In this document: in pieces, positions 20,795-30,133 of the stretch
Layout: every line of letters starts with the position of its first letter
How positions within the stretch are numbered: position 1 is the first letter of the stretch
Source of the DNA: Sinorhizobium meliloti 4H41
GTDB lineage: Bacteria; Pseudomonadota; Alphaproteobacteria; Rhizobiales; Rhizobiaceae
Length of the DNA stretch: 64,000 nt
Assembly (NCBI RefSeq): GCF_000375585.1
Contig: NZ_AQWP01000001.1
Span: forward strand, 1,237,479-1,301,478
Direction of reading: 5' to 3'
Program-made: the position numbers and the translations under genes
The notes under the pieces: generated by a model
What the model was told of the DNA's origin: nothing
The model's input: only the letters and a program-made list of their open reading frames with translations
The model's database searches: none

Positions 20795-20972
20795 GATAAG
20801 CGAGGAAGGAAACTTCCACAGAATTCGGTTACCCCATGATGCTCAGGTCCGCCGCATCTCCTGGGTCGTGGGGTCGGTCGGCTGGCCTCGGATTTGCGGA
20901 TTCCTCGTGCTGCAACCGGACCAGTCGACCCCCATTCGAAAACGCCGCTCCGAAAGAGGCGGCGTTTTTGCT
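20795..20972 (+). ncRNA. Candidate structured small RNA ending in an intrinsic terminator
   Basis: Three foldable parts follow each other. First, GGAAG-GAAA-CTTCC at 20804-20817 is a hairpin with a GNRA tetraloop. Second, a long stem runs from ACCCCA at 20831 to TGGGGT at 20874, with inner pairing CTCAGG/CCTGGG. Third, the terminator AACGCCGC/GCGGCGTT at 20941-20966 runs into a T run. No open frame explains the stretch, and it starts about 185 bases after pleD. The 5' end is a guess and the family is unknown to me. Confidence 0.5.
20941..20970 (+). terminator. Intrinsic terminator of the candidate small RNA
   Basis: AACGCCGC at 20941-20948 pairs with GCGGCGTT at 20959-20966, and TTTTT follows at once. 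This is the clearest plus-strand terminator in the pleD-rpmG gap. Confidence 0.85.
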
Positions 20973-21001
20973 TTATCCGTCCCCTCCGGAGAAGGGCAAA
21001 G

Positions 21002-21034
21002 AAAAAGCGCCGGCCCTGCGGGCGGCGCTTCTGG
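21002..21034 (-). terminator. Terminator of rpmG
   Basis: Read on the minus strand, AAGCGCCGCCCGCAGG pairs with a GC-rich partner ending GGCGCTT, followed by TTTTC. It lies 20 bases past the rpmG stop codon. Confidence 0.75.
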
Positions 21035-21053
21035 ATCGAAGAAAGCGGCGACC

Positions 21054-21221
21054 TTACTTGATCTTGGCTTCCTTGAATTCGACGTGCTTCTTCGCGACCG
21101 GATCGTATTTCGTCTTCGTCATCTTGTCGGTCATCGTGCGGCTGTTCTTGGTGGTGACGTAGAAGTAACCGGTGTCGGCCGTCGACAGCAGCTTGATCTT
21201 GATGGTGGTAGCTTTCGCCAT
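21054..21221 (-). CDS. rpmG: 50S ribosomal protein L33
   Basis: This 55-residue basic ribosomal protein reads [18 protein letters not shown] at the start, with YVTTKNSR and [18 protein letters not shown] after it. It matches the alphaproteobacterial L33 form, which lacks the zinc-binding cysteines of the other type. It is transcribed on its own from a good promoter just upstream and is followed by a clear terminator. Confidence 0.97.
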   Translation of the reverse strand: MAKATTIKIKLLSTADTGYFYVTTKNSRTMTDKMTKTKYDPVAKKHVEFKEAKIK

Positions 21222-21291
21222 GGTCGTCCTGCCTTTATCAAAAATTGAAAGCCGTGGACAACCTGTTGCGGGCCACGGTCAAGTTGCCGCG

Positions 21292-21320
21292 AAACTACAA
21301 ATCACGATCGAAAAGTCAAG
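21292..21320 (-). promoter_or_regulatory. Promoter of rpmG
   Basis: On the minus strand CTTGAC (21315-21320) is separated by 17 bases from TAGTTT (21292-21297), about 70 bases before the rpmG start. The -35 matches the rhizobial consensus exactly. Confidence 0.65.
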
Positions 21321-22500
21321 GCCGTTTTGGTTTCAAAACGATGCGGACCAGGGAAAGTACGACATAAAGCCCGAAGAAGCCGGCGATTGCCCAGGCAAAT
21401 CCGTCATTGCCCGTCACATCCATGGCCGCCCCGATCACCTGCGGACCCGCTACCGTACCGACGGCGTAGGAAAACACGAAGGCGGCATTGGCGGCCGCAA
21501 GATCCGCTCCCTGGAGACGGGAGCCGAGGTGGCTGAGGCCGACCGTATAGAGACCGGAGACGCATCCGCCCCAGAACAGAAGAACAAGCGCCATCAGGAA
21601 CCAGTTTTCGACCAGCATAGGCAGGAACAGGGCGCCCACGAACCCGATCAGGGTCAGCGCCGACAGGATCGTACGGCGGTCCTTCACGCGGTCGGAAAGC
21701 ATGCCGAGGGGGATTTGGAAGATGAAATTGCCGACGCCCATGACCGTCAGCAGCAGCGCTGCCTGCGATTCGCTGAAGCCCGCGCGTGTCCCGAAGATTG
21801 GAAACAGGGAAAGGCCGCCATATTCCACTGCACCGAAGATAAAGACGGCGGCCGTCGCGGTCGGCACCAGCAAGACATAACGCATGAAATGGCGTTTCGG
21901 CTTTTCGTTCAGCACCGGACTTTCATTGCGCGCGAGAAAGATCGGAATCGCGGAAAGCAGGATGACGCCCGCGCCGACCGCGAAGGGCAGGAAGCCTTCG
22001 CTGCCCAGGATCGAGAAGAGCAGGGGACCGCTCGCGAAACCGAGCGAGAGTACCGTGCCGTAGATCCCGAGCACGAAGCCGCGCCTGTTGGGGGGCGCGG
22101 TGGCGTTGATCCAGAACTCCGAAAGGATGAAGAGGACAGTGATCGCGCCGTGAAAGACGATGCGCAGGGGAAACCAGAGCCAGAAATTCGTGAGGTAGTA
22201 GAAACCGAGCGAGCTCGCCGCCGCAAACACTATTGCCAGCAGCATGGTCGGAGCGACGCCGTGACGATGGGCGAATTTCATGGTGAACGGCGCGGCGGCC
22301 ATCGATGCGAGGCCGGCCATTGCCGCATTCAGCCCGTTCAGCGTGGGCGCTATGCCCCGCTTTTCCATGATGACGCTGAGCAGCGGGAGCCCCAGGCCGA
22401 TCGCGATGCCGACGGCAGTGATCGACGCGAGCGCGGCGATCAATGAAGGCCAGTGGATTTCGTCAACCGGTCCTGACGTACCGGGCGGCGGCTTCGACAT
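21316..22500 (-). CDS. MFS transporter
   Basis: The 394-residue membrane protein has about twelve hydrophobic segments and the major-facilitator loop motif variant GMLSDRVKDRRT between helices. The N-terminal SLIAALASITAVGIAIGLGLPLLSV is the first helix. The substrate is not clear from sequence; it resembles the YcaD-like sugar or drug family of rhizobia. Its 3' end overlaps the rpmG promoter. It lies 12 bases after the NUDIX gene and could be read through from it. Confidence 0.8.
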   Translation of the reverse strand: MSKPPPGTSGPVDEIHWPSLIAALASITAVGIAIGLGLPLLSVIMEKRGIAPTLNGLNAAMAGLASMAAAPFTMKFAHRHGVAPTMLLAIVFAAASSLGFYYLTNFWLWFPLRIVFHGAITVLFILSEFWINATAPPNRRGFVLGIYGTVLSLGFASGPLLFSILGSEGFLPFAVGAGVILLSAIPIFLARNESPVLNEKPKRHFMRYVLLVPTATAAVFIFGAVEYGGLSLFPIFGTRAGFSESQAALLLTVMGVGNFIFQIPLGMLSDRVKDRRTILSALTLIGFVGALFLPMLVENWFLMALVLLFWGGCVSGLYTVGLSHLGSRLQGADLAAANAAFVFSYAVGTVAGPQVIGAAMDVTGNDGFAWAIAGFFGLYVVLSLVRIVLKPKRP

Positions 22501-22512
22501 GCGACAGGGCCC

Positions 22513-23229
22513 TCAGAGAAGCGTACGGTGAAAGCGCCCATGGCGCGTAAAATAAAATGGAACGGTTCTTTCAGGCGGGAGCGAAGGATCCGATTCGAGA
22601 CCGTTTCTCAGATCCGAGAGGATGATCGCGGTGATCTCCGGCACGCGAAGCGCGGAAAAGTCGTTGACATCGATCCATTGCAAATCCTGAAGCTCCCGGC
22701 TTTCCGCCACCAGTGAGGGATCGATCTCGGCCTCGTCCGCGAAAACGGCAAAGAACCGCGTGTCAAATCGCCTCGGCAGTCCCGGAGGAGTAATGGCCCG
22801 CGCCATATAGCGCAAATTCGAAAGATCGGGAAGAAACGGAAGCGCCGAGCCTTGGCGCTCTTGCGTCCGGCCGAGGCTTATTCCGGCTTCTTCGTAGAGT
22901 TCCCTCGCGGCCGCAAGTGCTAGCGCGCGTGCGCGAGCCACCGTGATCGCCCGCCCTTCGCCTGCCCTGAGGGATCGCAGAACCGCCGGATGAAGATCGC
23001 CGTCAAATCTCAGGCGGTGGTCGCCGGGATCGCGGCGTCCACCCGGGAAGACGTAAAGGTCCGGCATGAAGACGTGGGCGCTGTGGCGTTTGCCCATCAA
23101 CACGCGAATGCCCTTGCCCGATCTGTCGAGAAGCATGATGGAGGCCGCATCGCGCGTCCTGACCGTCGGACAACTCTCCGCTTCGGCGTCGAGTGCGAAA
23201 GCGCGGCCGCCAAGCCGCTCCGGGGTCAT
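22513..23229 (-). CDS. NUDIX hydrolase
   Basis: This 238-residue pyrophosphohydrolase hydrolyses a nucleoside diphosphate linked to some group; the substrate is unknown. The NUDIX box is visible as a GGRRDPGD lead-in, a long insertion rich in Arg/Ala, and RELYEEAGISLG, with the catalytic REUxEExGU pattern intact near residues 112-121. The insertion between the first glycine and the REL core is longer than usual, as in NUDT7/NUDT19-type CoA hydrolases. Its ATG overlaps the stop of the upstream DUF983 gene, so the two are translationally coupled. Confidence 0.82.
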   Translation of the reverse strand: MTPERLGGRAFALDAEAESCPTVRTRDAASIMLLDRSGKGIRVLMGKRHSAHVFMPDLYVFPGGRRDPGDHRLRFDGDLHPAVLRSLRAGEGRAITVARARALALAAARELYEEAGISLGRTQERQGSALPFLPDLSNLRYMARAITPPGLPRRFDTRFFAVFADEAEIDPSLVAESRELQDLQWIDVNDFSALRVPEITAIILSDLRNGLESDPSLPPERTVPFYFTRHGRFHRTLL

Positions 23230-23687
23230 GCCGAAGGATCTCGCGGCGGAAGCACGTCTTCAGGCAGATCGTCGTGACCGCCGAAACCGTGCATTCTCAA
23301 AGCCCACTGCAGGCCGATGACCGCGCCCTTGACCGGCTGCATCAGGGCGAGCGAACTGGCAAGCGTAACCGGCGCCCATATCGCGAGATGCTGCCATGTC
23401 GTAAGCGGCAGCACGAGATCGGTCATCATATAACCGCCGAGCACGGCATGGCCGACGATCGTGACGACGATATAGGGCGGGAAATCGTCGGCGCGGTGGT
23501 GATCCATGCGTTCGCCGCAAGCGTCGCAGGCGTCCACCGATTTAAGGAAGGCGCGGAACAGCCGGCCGCGGCCGCAGGCCGGACAGGATCCGAAAAGGCC
23601 ACGCTTGATCGAGCGGCCGACAGGCCTTTTGTCGCCCTCCGCTCCGCCGAGCTGAAGCATGTCTGTCGCCGTTGCCTTCATGTCCAA
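23226..23687 (-). CDS. DUF983 family membrane protein
   Basis: The protein has 153 residues. The N-terminal half has two CxxC pairs (SCPACGRGRLF and ACDACGERM), probably a zinc ribbon, followed by DDFPPYIVVTIVGH. Two membrane helices lie in the C-terminal half. This is the pattern of DUF983, whose function is unknown. A second ATG lies two codons downstream (23681) and could be the true start. It follows rnr by about 30 bases and overlaps the NUDIX gene by 4 bases, so rnr, DUF983 and NUDIX are likely one unit. Confidence 0.85.
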   Translation of the reverse strand: MDMKATATDMLQLGGAEGDKRPVGRSIKRGLFGSCPACGRGRLFRAFLKSVDACDACGERMDHHRADDFPPYIVVTIVGHAVLGGYMMTDLVLPLTTWQHLAIWAPVTLASSLALMQPVKGAVIGLQWALRMHGFGGHDDLPEDVLPPRDPSA

Positions 23688-23717
23688 TCCTCGTGCCGGA
23701 CGTCGCGCGTCCGGCTG

Positions 23718-26087
23718 TCAGTGCCTGCCGCGGGGCGGCCGCGTCCCCGGCCGTTTGCGCGCGCCCGTCCGGTCGCGGCGGCCGGCCTTGTGGAAGGAGC
23801 GCATTGCCGTCGGCATCTTTCGTCCCTCGCTCAGCATTTCGAAACGGAGTGCACCGGCCAACGGCACCGCTTCTACAAGCTTGACCTGCACCGGGTCTCC
23901 GAGACGGTAGCCCAGCCCGGACTTCTCGCCGGAAAGGGCCTGATGCGCTTCATCATAGATGAAATAGTCGCGCCCGAGCGTAGATATAGGGATGAATCCG
24001 TCGGCGCCATAGGCGGGGAGAGTGACAAATAGTCCCGCCTTGGTGACGCCGGAAACCCGTCCGTCGAACTCCTCGCCCACGCGGCCGTTCAGATGATGGG
24101 CGATCAGGCGATCGACGGTATCGCGTTCAGCCGCCATGGCACGCCGCTCGAAGGTCGAGATTTCGGCGGCGATATCGTCGAGCGTCGCTTCTTCCTCGGG
24201 CATGATGCCGCCTTCGCCGAGCCCGAGCGCGGAAACGAGCGCGCGGTGTACGATCAGATCCGCGTAGCGCCGGATCGGCGAGGTGAAGTGGGCGTAGCGC
24301 AACAGGTTCAGGCCGAAATGACCGATATTTTCCGGGCTGTAGATCGCCTGGCTTTGCGAGCGCAGCACCATCTGGTTCACGATCGTCTCGTAAGGTTTTC
24401 CGTCGGCCTTGGCGAGAATCCCGTTGAAATGGTTCGCCCGCATGTTGCCACCTTTGGCGAGCGCGATCTCGAGTGTCGCCAGGAATTCGCGAAGGCTCTC
24501 CTGCTTGGCGAGCGAGGGTTGGTCGTGGACACGATAGATCAGAACCTGACGTTTCTGTTCCAGCGTCTCGGCGGCGGCGACATTCGCCTGTATCATCATC
24601 TCTTCGATGAGCTTGTGCGCATCGAGGCGTTCCGGCACGAACACCCGATCGACCGTTCCGTCCGGTTTCAGGATGATCTTGCGCTCCGGCACGTCGAGTT
24701 CGAGCGGCTGACGGCGCTCCCTTCCGCGTGTGAGGATACGATAGGCGTCCCAGAGCGGTTTGAGGATCGTATCCAGTATGGGGCCGGTCTTGTCGTCGGG
24801 AGCACCGTCGATCGCTGTCTGCGCCTGTTGGTACGAGAGCTTGGCCGCGCTTCGCATCATGATGCGGTGGAACGTATGGCCGGCCTTGCGGCCTTCCTTG
24901 GAAAAGCGCATCCGGACCGCAAGCGCCGGGCGGTCGACGCCTTCCTTCAGCGAGCAGAGGTCGTTGGATATGCGCTCGGGCAGCATCGGTACGACCCGGT
25001 CCGGAAAATAGACCGAGTTGCCGCGTTTCAACGCCTCGAGATCGAGTGCCGAGCGTGCCCGGACGTACCAGGAGACGTCGGCGATCGCGACGGTGACGAT
25101 GACGCCGCCGGGATTGTCCGGCGACGGATCCGGCTCCGCGTAGACCGCGTCGTCGTGATCCTTGGCGTCTGCCGGGTCTATGGTGATGAGCGGCAGGGTG
25201 CGCCAATCCTCGCGATGGGCCATTGTTGCGGGACGCGCGGCTTCCGCCTCCTGCAACACCTTCTCCGGAAAGACGTGCGGGATACCATGCGCATGGATGG
25301 CGATCATCGAGATCGCCTTTTCGGATGCGACCGAGCCGATGACGTTCTGCACCTGCGCGCGCGGCAGACCGTAGCGGCCGATCCGCGAGAGATGCGCTTC
25401 GACGAGATCGCCTTCCTTGGCGTCGCCGGTGAAGTCCGGATCGATGAGGAGTTCCTCGCCCCGCTTGTCGATCGGCATCAGTCGGCCGCCACCGCCCGGC
25501 GTGGCGCGGAAGACGCCGAGCACCGCGTCCTTGCGCTTGTCGAGCACCTTGATGATACGCGCAGTATAGGCGGGGCCGCCGCGTTCCTTGGCCGGGAAAA
25601 TCTTTGCGAGCACCCGGTCGCCGAGACCGCCTACCGGCGTCTTGCCCTTGGCCCTGGCGACGCTTGATTGCTTGATCAGGACTGCGGGCGCGACGCCGTC
25701 GTCGTCGAGCCACTCGGCCGGGCGGCCGATCAGGTCGCCATCGACATCGCGAATGGTAATGTCAAGAACGGTGACGGGCGGGAGCCCGCCGGGGCGAACG
25801 AGCGACTTGCGCTTCTTCTCGAGGAGTCCGTCCTCCTCGAGCGAGCGCAGCAATCCCTTGAGTTCTACCCGTGCTTCGCCCTTCAGGCCAAACGCCTTGG
25901 CGATATCGCGCTTCGAGGCGTGTTGCGGGTTCTCGGCGATGAAGCGCATCAGCACCTCGCGGGAAGGAACGACGCCGTGAACGATCGTCTCCTTTTCTCC
26001 GGCCGGTGCCGTCCTGGCCGCGCGGCCGGACTTCTTGCCTGCGCCCTTTGCGGGCGTTTCGGTCGGGTCGCGCGGAATCCTGGTCAA
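23718..26087 (-). CDS. rnr: Ribonuclease R
   Basis: This processive 3'-5' exoribonuclease of the RNB family can degrade structured RNA. The 789-residue protein has an N-terminal helix-turn-helix/cold-shock part. The catalytic domain carries TIDPADAKDHDDAV near residue 310 with the metal-binding aspartates. An S1 domain near 650-730 (GRVSGVTKAGLFVTLPAYGADGF region) precedes a very basic C-terminal tail. The ATG is close to the topA stop, with only 2 bases between genes, so topA-rnr is an operon. Confidence 0.95.
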   Translation of the reverse strand: MTRIPRDPTETPAKGAGKKSGRAARTAPAGEKETIVHGVVPSREVLMRFIAENPQHASKRDIAKAFGLKGEARVELKGLLRSLEEDGLLEKKRKSLVRPGGLPPVTVLDITIRDVDGDLIGRPAEWLDDDGVAPAVLIKQSSVARAKGKTPVGGLGDRVLAKIFPAKERGGPAYTARIIKVLDKRKDAVLGVFRATPGGGGRLMPIDKRGEELLIDPDFTGDAKEGDLVEAHLSRIGRYGLPRAQVQNVIGSVASEKAISMIAIHAHGIPHVFPEKVLQEAEAARPATMAHREDWRTLPLITIDPADAKDHDDAVYAEPDPSPDNPGGVIVTVAIADVSWYVRARSALDLEALKRGNSVYFPDRVVPMLPERISNDLCSLKEGVDRPALAVRMRFSKEGRKAGHTFHRIMMRSAAKLSYQQAQTAIDGAPDDKTGPILDTILKPLWDAYRILTRGRERRQPLELDVPERKIILKPDGTVDRVFVPERLDAHKLIEEMMIQANVAAAETLEQKRQVLIYRVHDQPSLAKQESLREFLATLEIALAKGGNMRANHFNGILAKADGKPYETIVNQMVLRSQSQAIYSPENIGHFGLNLLRYAHFTSPIRRYADLIVHRALVSALGLGEGGIMPEEEATLDDIAAEISTFERRAMAAERDTVDRLIAHHLNGRVGEEFDGRVSGVTKAGLFVTLPAYGADGFIPISTLGRDYFIYDEAHQALSGEKSGLGYRLGDPVQVKLVEAVPLAGALRFEMLSEGRKMPTAMRSFHKAGRRDRTGARKRPGTRPPRGRH

Positions 26088-26089
26088 AG

Positions 26090-28774
26090 TCAGTCCTTCT
26101 TGGCCTTCGCGGCCGCTTTCGTTTTCGTCTTCGTTGCTGATTTCGGCTTCTCCGCTTTCGCGGTTCCGGCCGATGCAGCCTTGGCAGACTTCGCTCCTGC
26201 CGATTTTCCTGCGGCCGATTTTCCCTTTGCCGCCTTGCCCTTGGTCACGCCGCCCTTCGCTTCGCGTTCGGCGATGAGCGCAAGCGCTTCCTCGACCGTC
26301 ACCGATTGCGGGTCCTTGCCCCTCGGCAGCGTGGCATTCACCTTGCCCCAGTTGACATAGGGTCCGAAGCGTCCGTCGCGAACAGTAATCGCGCCGCCGT
26401 CCGGATGTTCCCCAAGCTCCTTGAGGGCCGCCGCGGCAGTGCGACCGCCGCCGGCGCCCTTGGACTGCTTGTCGGCGAGGACGGAAATCGCGCGGTTCAG
26501 ACCGATCGAGAAGACGTCTTCGACCGACTCCAGATTGGCATAGGTACCGTTGTGAAGCACGAAGGGGCCATAACGGCCGATGCCGGTGGAGATCATCTTT
26601 CCACTTTCCGGATGCGGCCCGATGTCGCGCGGCAAGGAGAGAAGAGCCAGGGCCTTCTCATGATCGATCGTTGCAGGCGTCCAGCCCTTCGGCAGGCTGG
26701 CACGCTTCGCCTCCTTGCCGTCGCCGCGCTGGACATAGGGGCCGAAGCGGCCGTTGCGCAGCGTGATCTCCTCGCCGGTATGCGGATCCTTGCCGAGGCT
26801 TTGCGGCTCGTTCGCTGCGGCTGCTTCGGCGTCACCGCTGCTGTCGGAGGAGAGTTGCCGCGTGTAGTTGCATTCCGGGTAGTTGGAGCATCCGACGAAA
26901 GCGCCGTACTTTCCGAGTTTCAGGGACAGTTTGCCGGTGCCGCAGACCTGACAAAGGCGCGGGTCGCCGCCATCTTCCCGCTTCGGGAACACGAGCGGTG
27001 CCAGTTCCTCGTTGAGCGCATCGAGCACGTTGGTGACGCGCAGTTCCTTGGTGTCCTCGATCTGGGAGAAGAAGTCCTTCCAGAAGTCGCGCAGCACGTC
27101 CTTCCAGTTGAGCTCGCCCGCCGAAATCTGGTCCAGTTTCTCCTCGAGCGATGCGGTGAAGTCATATTCGACATAGCGGGTGAAGAAGCTTTCGAGGAAC
27201 GCCGTGACCAGACGGCCCTTCGCCTGCGGCACCAGCTTGCGCTTGTCGATTTCCACATAGTCGCGGTCGATGAGGGTCGTGACGGTCGCCGCATAGGTGG
27301 ACGGACGGCCGATGCCGAGCTCTTCCATCTTCTTGATGAGCGTCGCTTCCGAATAGCGCGGCGGCGGCTCGGTGAAGTGCTGGCTGGCGTTGATCTTCTG
27401 CTTGGCAAGATTTTCGCGCGCGTTGATTTCCGGAAGGCGGCCGCCCTCGTCGCCGTCATCCGACTGCTCGCCGTCTTCCTTCATGTCGGTATAGGCTGCG
27501 ATGAAGCCGTCGAAGCGGATGACCGAACCGGTTGCCCTGAGGCCCGCCTTCTTGCCGGCATTGTCGGCAACGATCTCGGCGGTGGTGCGCTCGATCTCCG
27601 CAGATGCCATCTGGCTCGCGATGCCGCGCTTCCAGACGAGATCGTAGAGTCTGAGCATGTCGCCGTCGAGGAAGCGCCGAACCTGGTCCGGCGTGCGGTC
27701 GAAATCCGTCGGGCGAATGGCCTCGTGCGCTTCCTGGGCGTTCTTTGCCTTGGTGGAATAGAAGCGCGGCTTTTCCGGAAGATAGCGCTCTCCGAACTGG
27801 CTGCCGATCGCCTGGCGCGCGGCGGCGATCGCTTCCGGCGCCATCTGCACGCCGTCCGTACGCATATAGGTGATGAGACCTACGGTTTCTCCGCCGATAT
27901 CGACGCCTTCATAGAGCTTCTGCGCAACCTGCATGGTGCGCGATGCCGAGAAGCCGAGTTTCGAGGAGGCGGCCTGCTGCAGCGTCGAAGTGGTGAAGGG
28001 CGGGGAGGGGTTGCGCTTGACCGGCTTTGCCTCGACGCTCTCCACGACGTAGCTCGCGCCGTCGAGCAGGGACTTCAACCGGTTGGCTTCCTCGCCATTG
28101 CCGATCGCCTTCGGCGGCAGCCGCTTGCCGTCGGCCGAAACGAGGCGCGCTTCGAATTCGTCGCCGCGCGGCGTCTTCAGAAGCGCCGAGATGTTCCAGT
28201 ATTCTTCGGTGACGAAGCGCTCGATTTCCGCCTCGCGGTCACAGACGAGGCGCAGCGCCACCGATTGCACGCGGCCCGCGGAGCGTGCGCCCGGCAGCTT
28301 GCGCCAGAGCACGGGGGAAAGATTGAAGCCGACGAGGTAGTCGAGAGCGCGGCGTGCGAGATATGCGTCGACCAGCGAGGCATCGATGTCGCGGGGTTCG
28401 GCCATCGCATCGAGCACGGCCTTCTTGGTGATCGCATTGAAGACGACGCGCTTGACCGGTTTGTCGCCGATGACCTTCTTCTTCCTGAGAAGGTCGAGCA
28501 CATGCCAGGAGATCGCCTCGCCCTCGCGGTCGGGGTCGGTTGCGAGAATGAGACCGTCGGACGATTTCACCGCATCGGCGATGTCCTTCATCCGCTTGGC
28601 GGAGGCGCCGTCGACCTCCCAGGACATCTCGAAGTCTTCGTCGGGGCGAACCGATCCGTCCTTGGCAGGCAGGTCACGCACATGGCCGAACGAGGCAAGC
28701 ACCTTGTAGCCTGGGCCCAGGTACTTGTTGATCGTCTTGGCCTTGGAAGGCGATTCCACCACTACAACATTCAT
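26090..28774 (-). CDS. topA: DNA topoisomerase I
   Basis: This type IA topoisomerase relaxes negative supercoils. The 894-residue protein starts with the Toprim domain (VVVESPSKAKTINKYLG). The active-site tyrosine is near residue 303 in GLITYMRTDG. A C4 zinc finger follows (CQVCGTGKL...CSNYPEC), then several repeats around GRFGPYV, and a Lys/Ala-rich tail probably contacting DNA or RNA polymerase. The frame extends upstream to 28912, but MNVVVVES at 28774 is the normal family start; an ATG two codons earlier (28780) is also possible. Confidence 0.95.
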   Translation of the reverse strand: MNVVVVESPSKAKTINKYLGPGYKVLASFGHVRDLPAKDGSVRPDEDFEMSWEVDGASAKRMKDIADAVKSSDGLILATDPDREGEAISWHVLDLLRKKKVIGDKPVKRVVFNAITKKAVLDAMAEPRDIDASLVDAYLARRALDYLVGFNLSPVLWRKLPGARSAGRVQSVALRLVCDREAEIERFVTEEYWNISALLKTPRGDEFEARLVSADGKRLPPKAIGNGEEANRLKSLLDGASYVVESVEAKPVKRNPSPPFTTSTLQQAASSKLGFSASRTMQVAQKLYEGVDIGGETVGLITYMRTDGVQMAPEAIAAARQAIGSQFGERYLPEKPRFYSTKAKNAQEAHEAIRPTDFDRTPDQVRRFLDGDMLRLYDLVWKRGIASQMASAEIERTTAEIVADNAGKKAGLRATGSVIRFDGFIAAYTDMKEDGEQSDDGDEGGRLPEINARENLAKQKINASQHFTEPPPRYSEATLIKKMEELGIGRPSTYAATVTTLIDRDYVEIDKRKLVPQAKGRLVTAFLESFFTRYVEYDFTASLEEKLDQISAGELNWKDVLRDFWKDFFSQIEDTKELRVTNVLDALNEELAPLVFPKREDGGDPRLCQVCGTGKLSLKLGKYGAFVGCSNYPECNYTRQLSSDSSGDAEAAAANEPQSLGKDPHTGEEITLRNGRFGPYVQRGDGKEAKRASLPKGWTPATIDHEKALALLSLPRDIGPHPESGKMISTGIGRYGPFVLHNGTYANLESVEDVFSIGLNRAISVLADKQSKGAGGGRTAAAALKELGEHPDGGAITVRDGRFGPYVNWGKVNATLPRGKDPQSVTVEEALALIAEREAKGGVTKGKAAKGKSAAGKSAGAKSAKAASAGTAKAEKPKSATKTKTKAAAKAKKD

Positions 28775-28984
28775 CGACATTCTCTGAGACAACTTGTTTG
28801 GCGACCCTGCGCGCCAATACCGACGCCACGACATGGACAGGGATTCGGGCGCGGTCAAGGGGTTTGATCGAAAATAGCTATATCGCGCTCGACCGCAACC
28901 AAGCGGCAACATTCGATTCGGCTCAACCGGTGGTCGTCTTTCTTGCCGTTGTCTTTGGCGCGGCGGAGCGGCGGATCCTGGCCG

Positions 28985-30133
28985 TCATTCGGCGGTCGCA
29001 AGCGATACGAGATTGCCTCCGTGCCGGCAGAGCTGACCGGCAAGATCCAGTTCGACGAGCACCATATGGATCTGCGGTGCGGCAAGCCCCGTATATCGAA
29101 TGAGATCGTCGATCTCGACTGGGGTCGGCCCGAGAGCCTGGACGACGCGCGCGCGATCGGTGTCGTCCGGGGCCGGCGGCGTCGATCGCGGTTCCTCGAT
29201 ACTCGGTTCCTTCAGGTCCAGCCGCGAGAAAAGATCGTCGCGGCTGAGAGGCGCCAGTGCCTCGATCACGTCCGCCGAAGAGGTCGTGATGGTCGCGCCC
29301 TGTTTCAAGAGATCGTTCGTGCCGTGACAGCGCGGATCGAGAGGCGACCCGGGCACGGCAAAGACCAGCCGGCCGAAATCGGCCGCGTAACGCGCAGTGA
29401 TCAGTGACCCTGAGCGGCTCGCGGCTTCGACGATCGCAACACCGAGGCTGATGCCCGCGACGAGCCGGTTCCGCCTCGGGAAGTCCCGGGCGCGCGGTTC
29501 CCAGCCGAAGGGCATCTCGCTGACCGCCAGCCCCTCGCCGGAGACGATTTCCTGCAGCAGGCCGAGATTCTCCGGCGGGTAGGGGCGGTCGAGGCCACCC
29601 GCGAGCACGGCGATCGTGCCTGTCCGCAGACTGGCGCGGTGGGCGGCGGTGTCGATGCCGCGGGCGAGCCCTGATGTAATGACATAGCCGGCAGCTCCGG
29701 CGTCGCGGGCGATCATCGCCGCGAACTTCGCGCCGCTGACCGAGGCATTGCGTGAACCGACGATCCCAAGCGAGGGGCGGGCCGCCGCCTTCAAATTGCC
29801 CTTCGTCGCGAGAAGCGGCGGGGCGCCGTCGATCTGTCTGAGCGCATCCGGGTAATCGGGCTCGCCAATGCCCACGAACACGGCGCCGAACCGGTGTGCG
29901 GCCTCGAGTTCTCGCTCGGCTTCGTCCACCGTGGCGACGCGGAAGGACCGGTCCACCCCGCCACGACGCGAAAGTTCCGGCAGCGCCTCGAGCGCCGCCT
30001 CTGCAGTGCCGAAATGGCTGATCAGATCGCGGAAGGTTGCGGGGCCGACATTGTCGCTTCGGATCAGCCGCAACCATGCGATTTTCTGCCGTTCGCTCAG
30101 CGCCATCCCGGCACGTCGAGCGCCCGGCGGCAT
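28985..30133 (-). CDS. dprA: DNA processing protein DprA
   Basis: This Rossmann-like protein of 382 residues binds single-stranded DNA and loads RecA in natural transformation; in non-competent bacteria its role is unclear. A helical N-terminal part ([19 protein letters not shown]) is followed by the DprA core with [29 protein letters not shown] and [12 protein letters not shown]. The C-terminal domain has a winged-helix look ([18 protein letters not shown]). The ATG overlaps the plsY stop (ATGA), so the pair is coupled. It stands upstream of topA, a common bacterial order. Confidence 0.93.
   Translation of the reverse strand: MPPGARRAGMALSERQKIAWLRLIRSDNVGPATFRDLISHFGTAEAALEALPELSRRGGVDRSFRVATVDEAERELEAAHRFGAVFVGIGEPDYPDALRQIDGAPPLLATKGNLKAAARPSLGIVGSRNASVSGAKFAAMIARDAGAAGYVITSGLARGIDTAAHRASLRTGTIAVLAGGLDRPYPPENLGLLQEIVSGEGLAVSEMPFGWEPRARDFPRRNRLVAGISLGVAIVEAASRSGSLITARYAADFGRLVFAVPGSPLDPRCHGTNDLLKQGATITTSSADVIEALAPLSRDDLFSRLDLKEPSIEEPRSTPPAPDDTDRARVVQALGPTPVEIDDLIRYTGLAAPQIHMVLVELDLAGQLCRHGGNLVSLATAE

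Larger units (their letters stand above)
20610..21053. other. Gap between pleD and rpmG
   Basis: No protein gene is supported here. The stretch contains a candidate structured RNA with its own terminator (about 20795-20972) and the terminator of rpmG on the other strand. The first part, 20610-20794, holds only AT-rich runs, including a string of T at 20770. Confidence 0.6.

Noticed and set aside
21172..22446. 424-aa open frame on the plus strand
   Set aside because: Antisense to the MFS gene, charged-residue composition, no ribosome site.
24093..25667. 524-aa open frame on the plus strand (with a similar one on the minus strand in another frame)
   Set aside because: Both overlap rnr, whose RNB and S1 domains are complete.
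26306..28867. 853-aa open frame on the plus strand
   Set aside because: Antisense to topA, which has complete catalytic motifs; the frame has no ribosome site or known domain.
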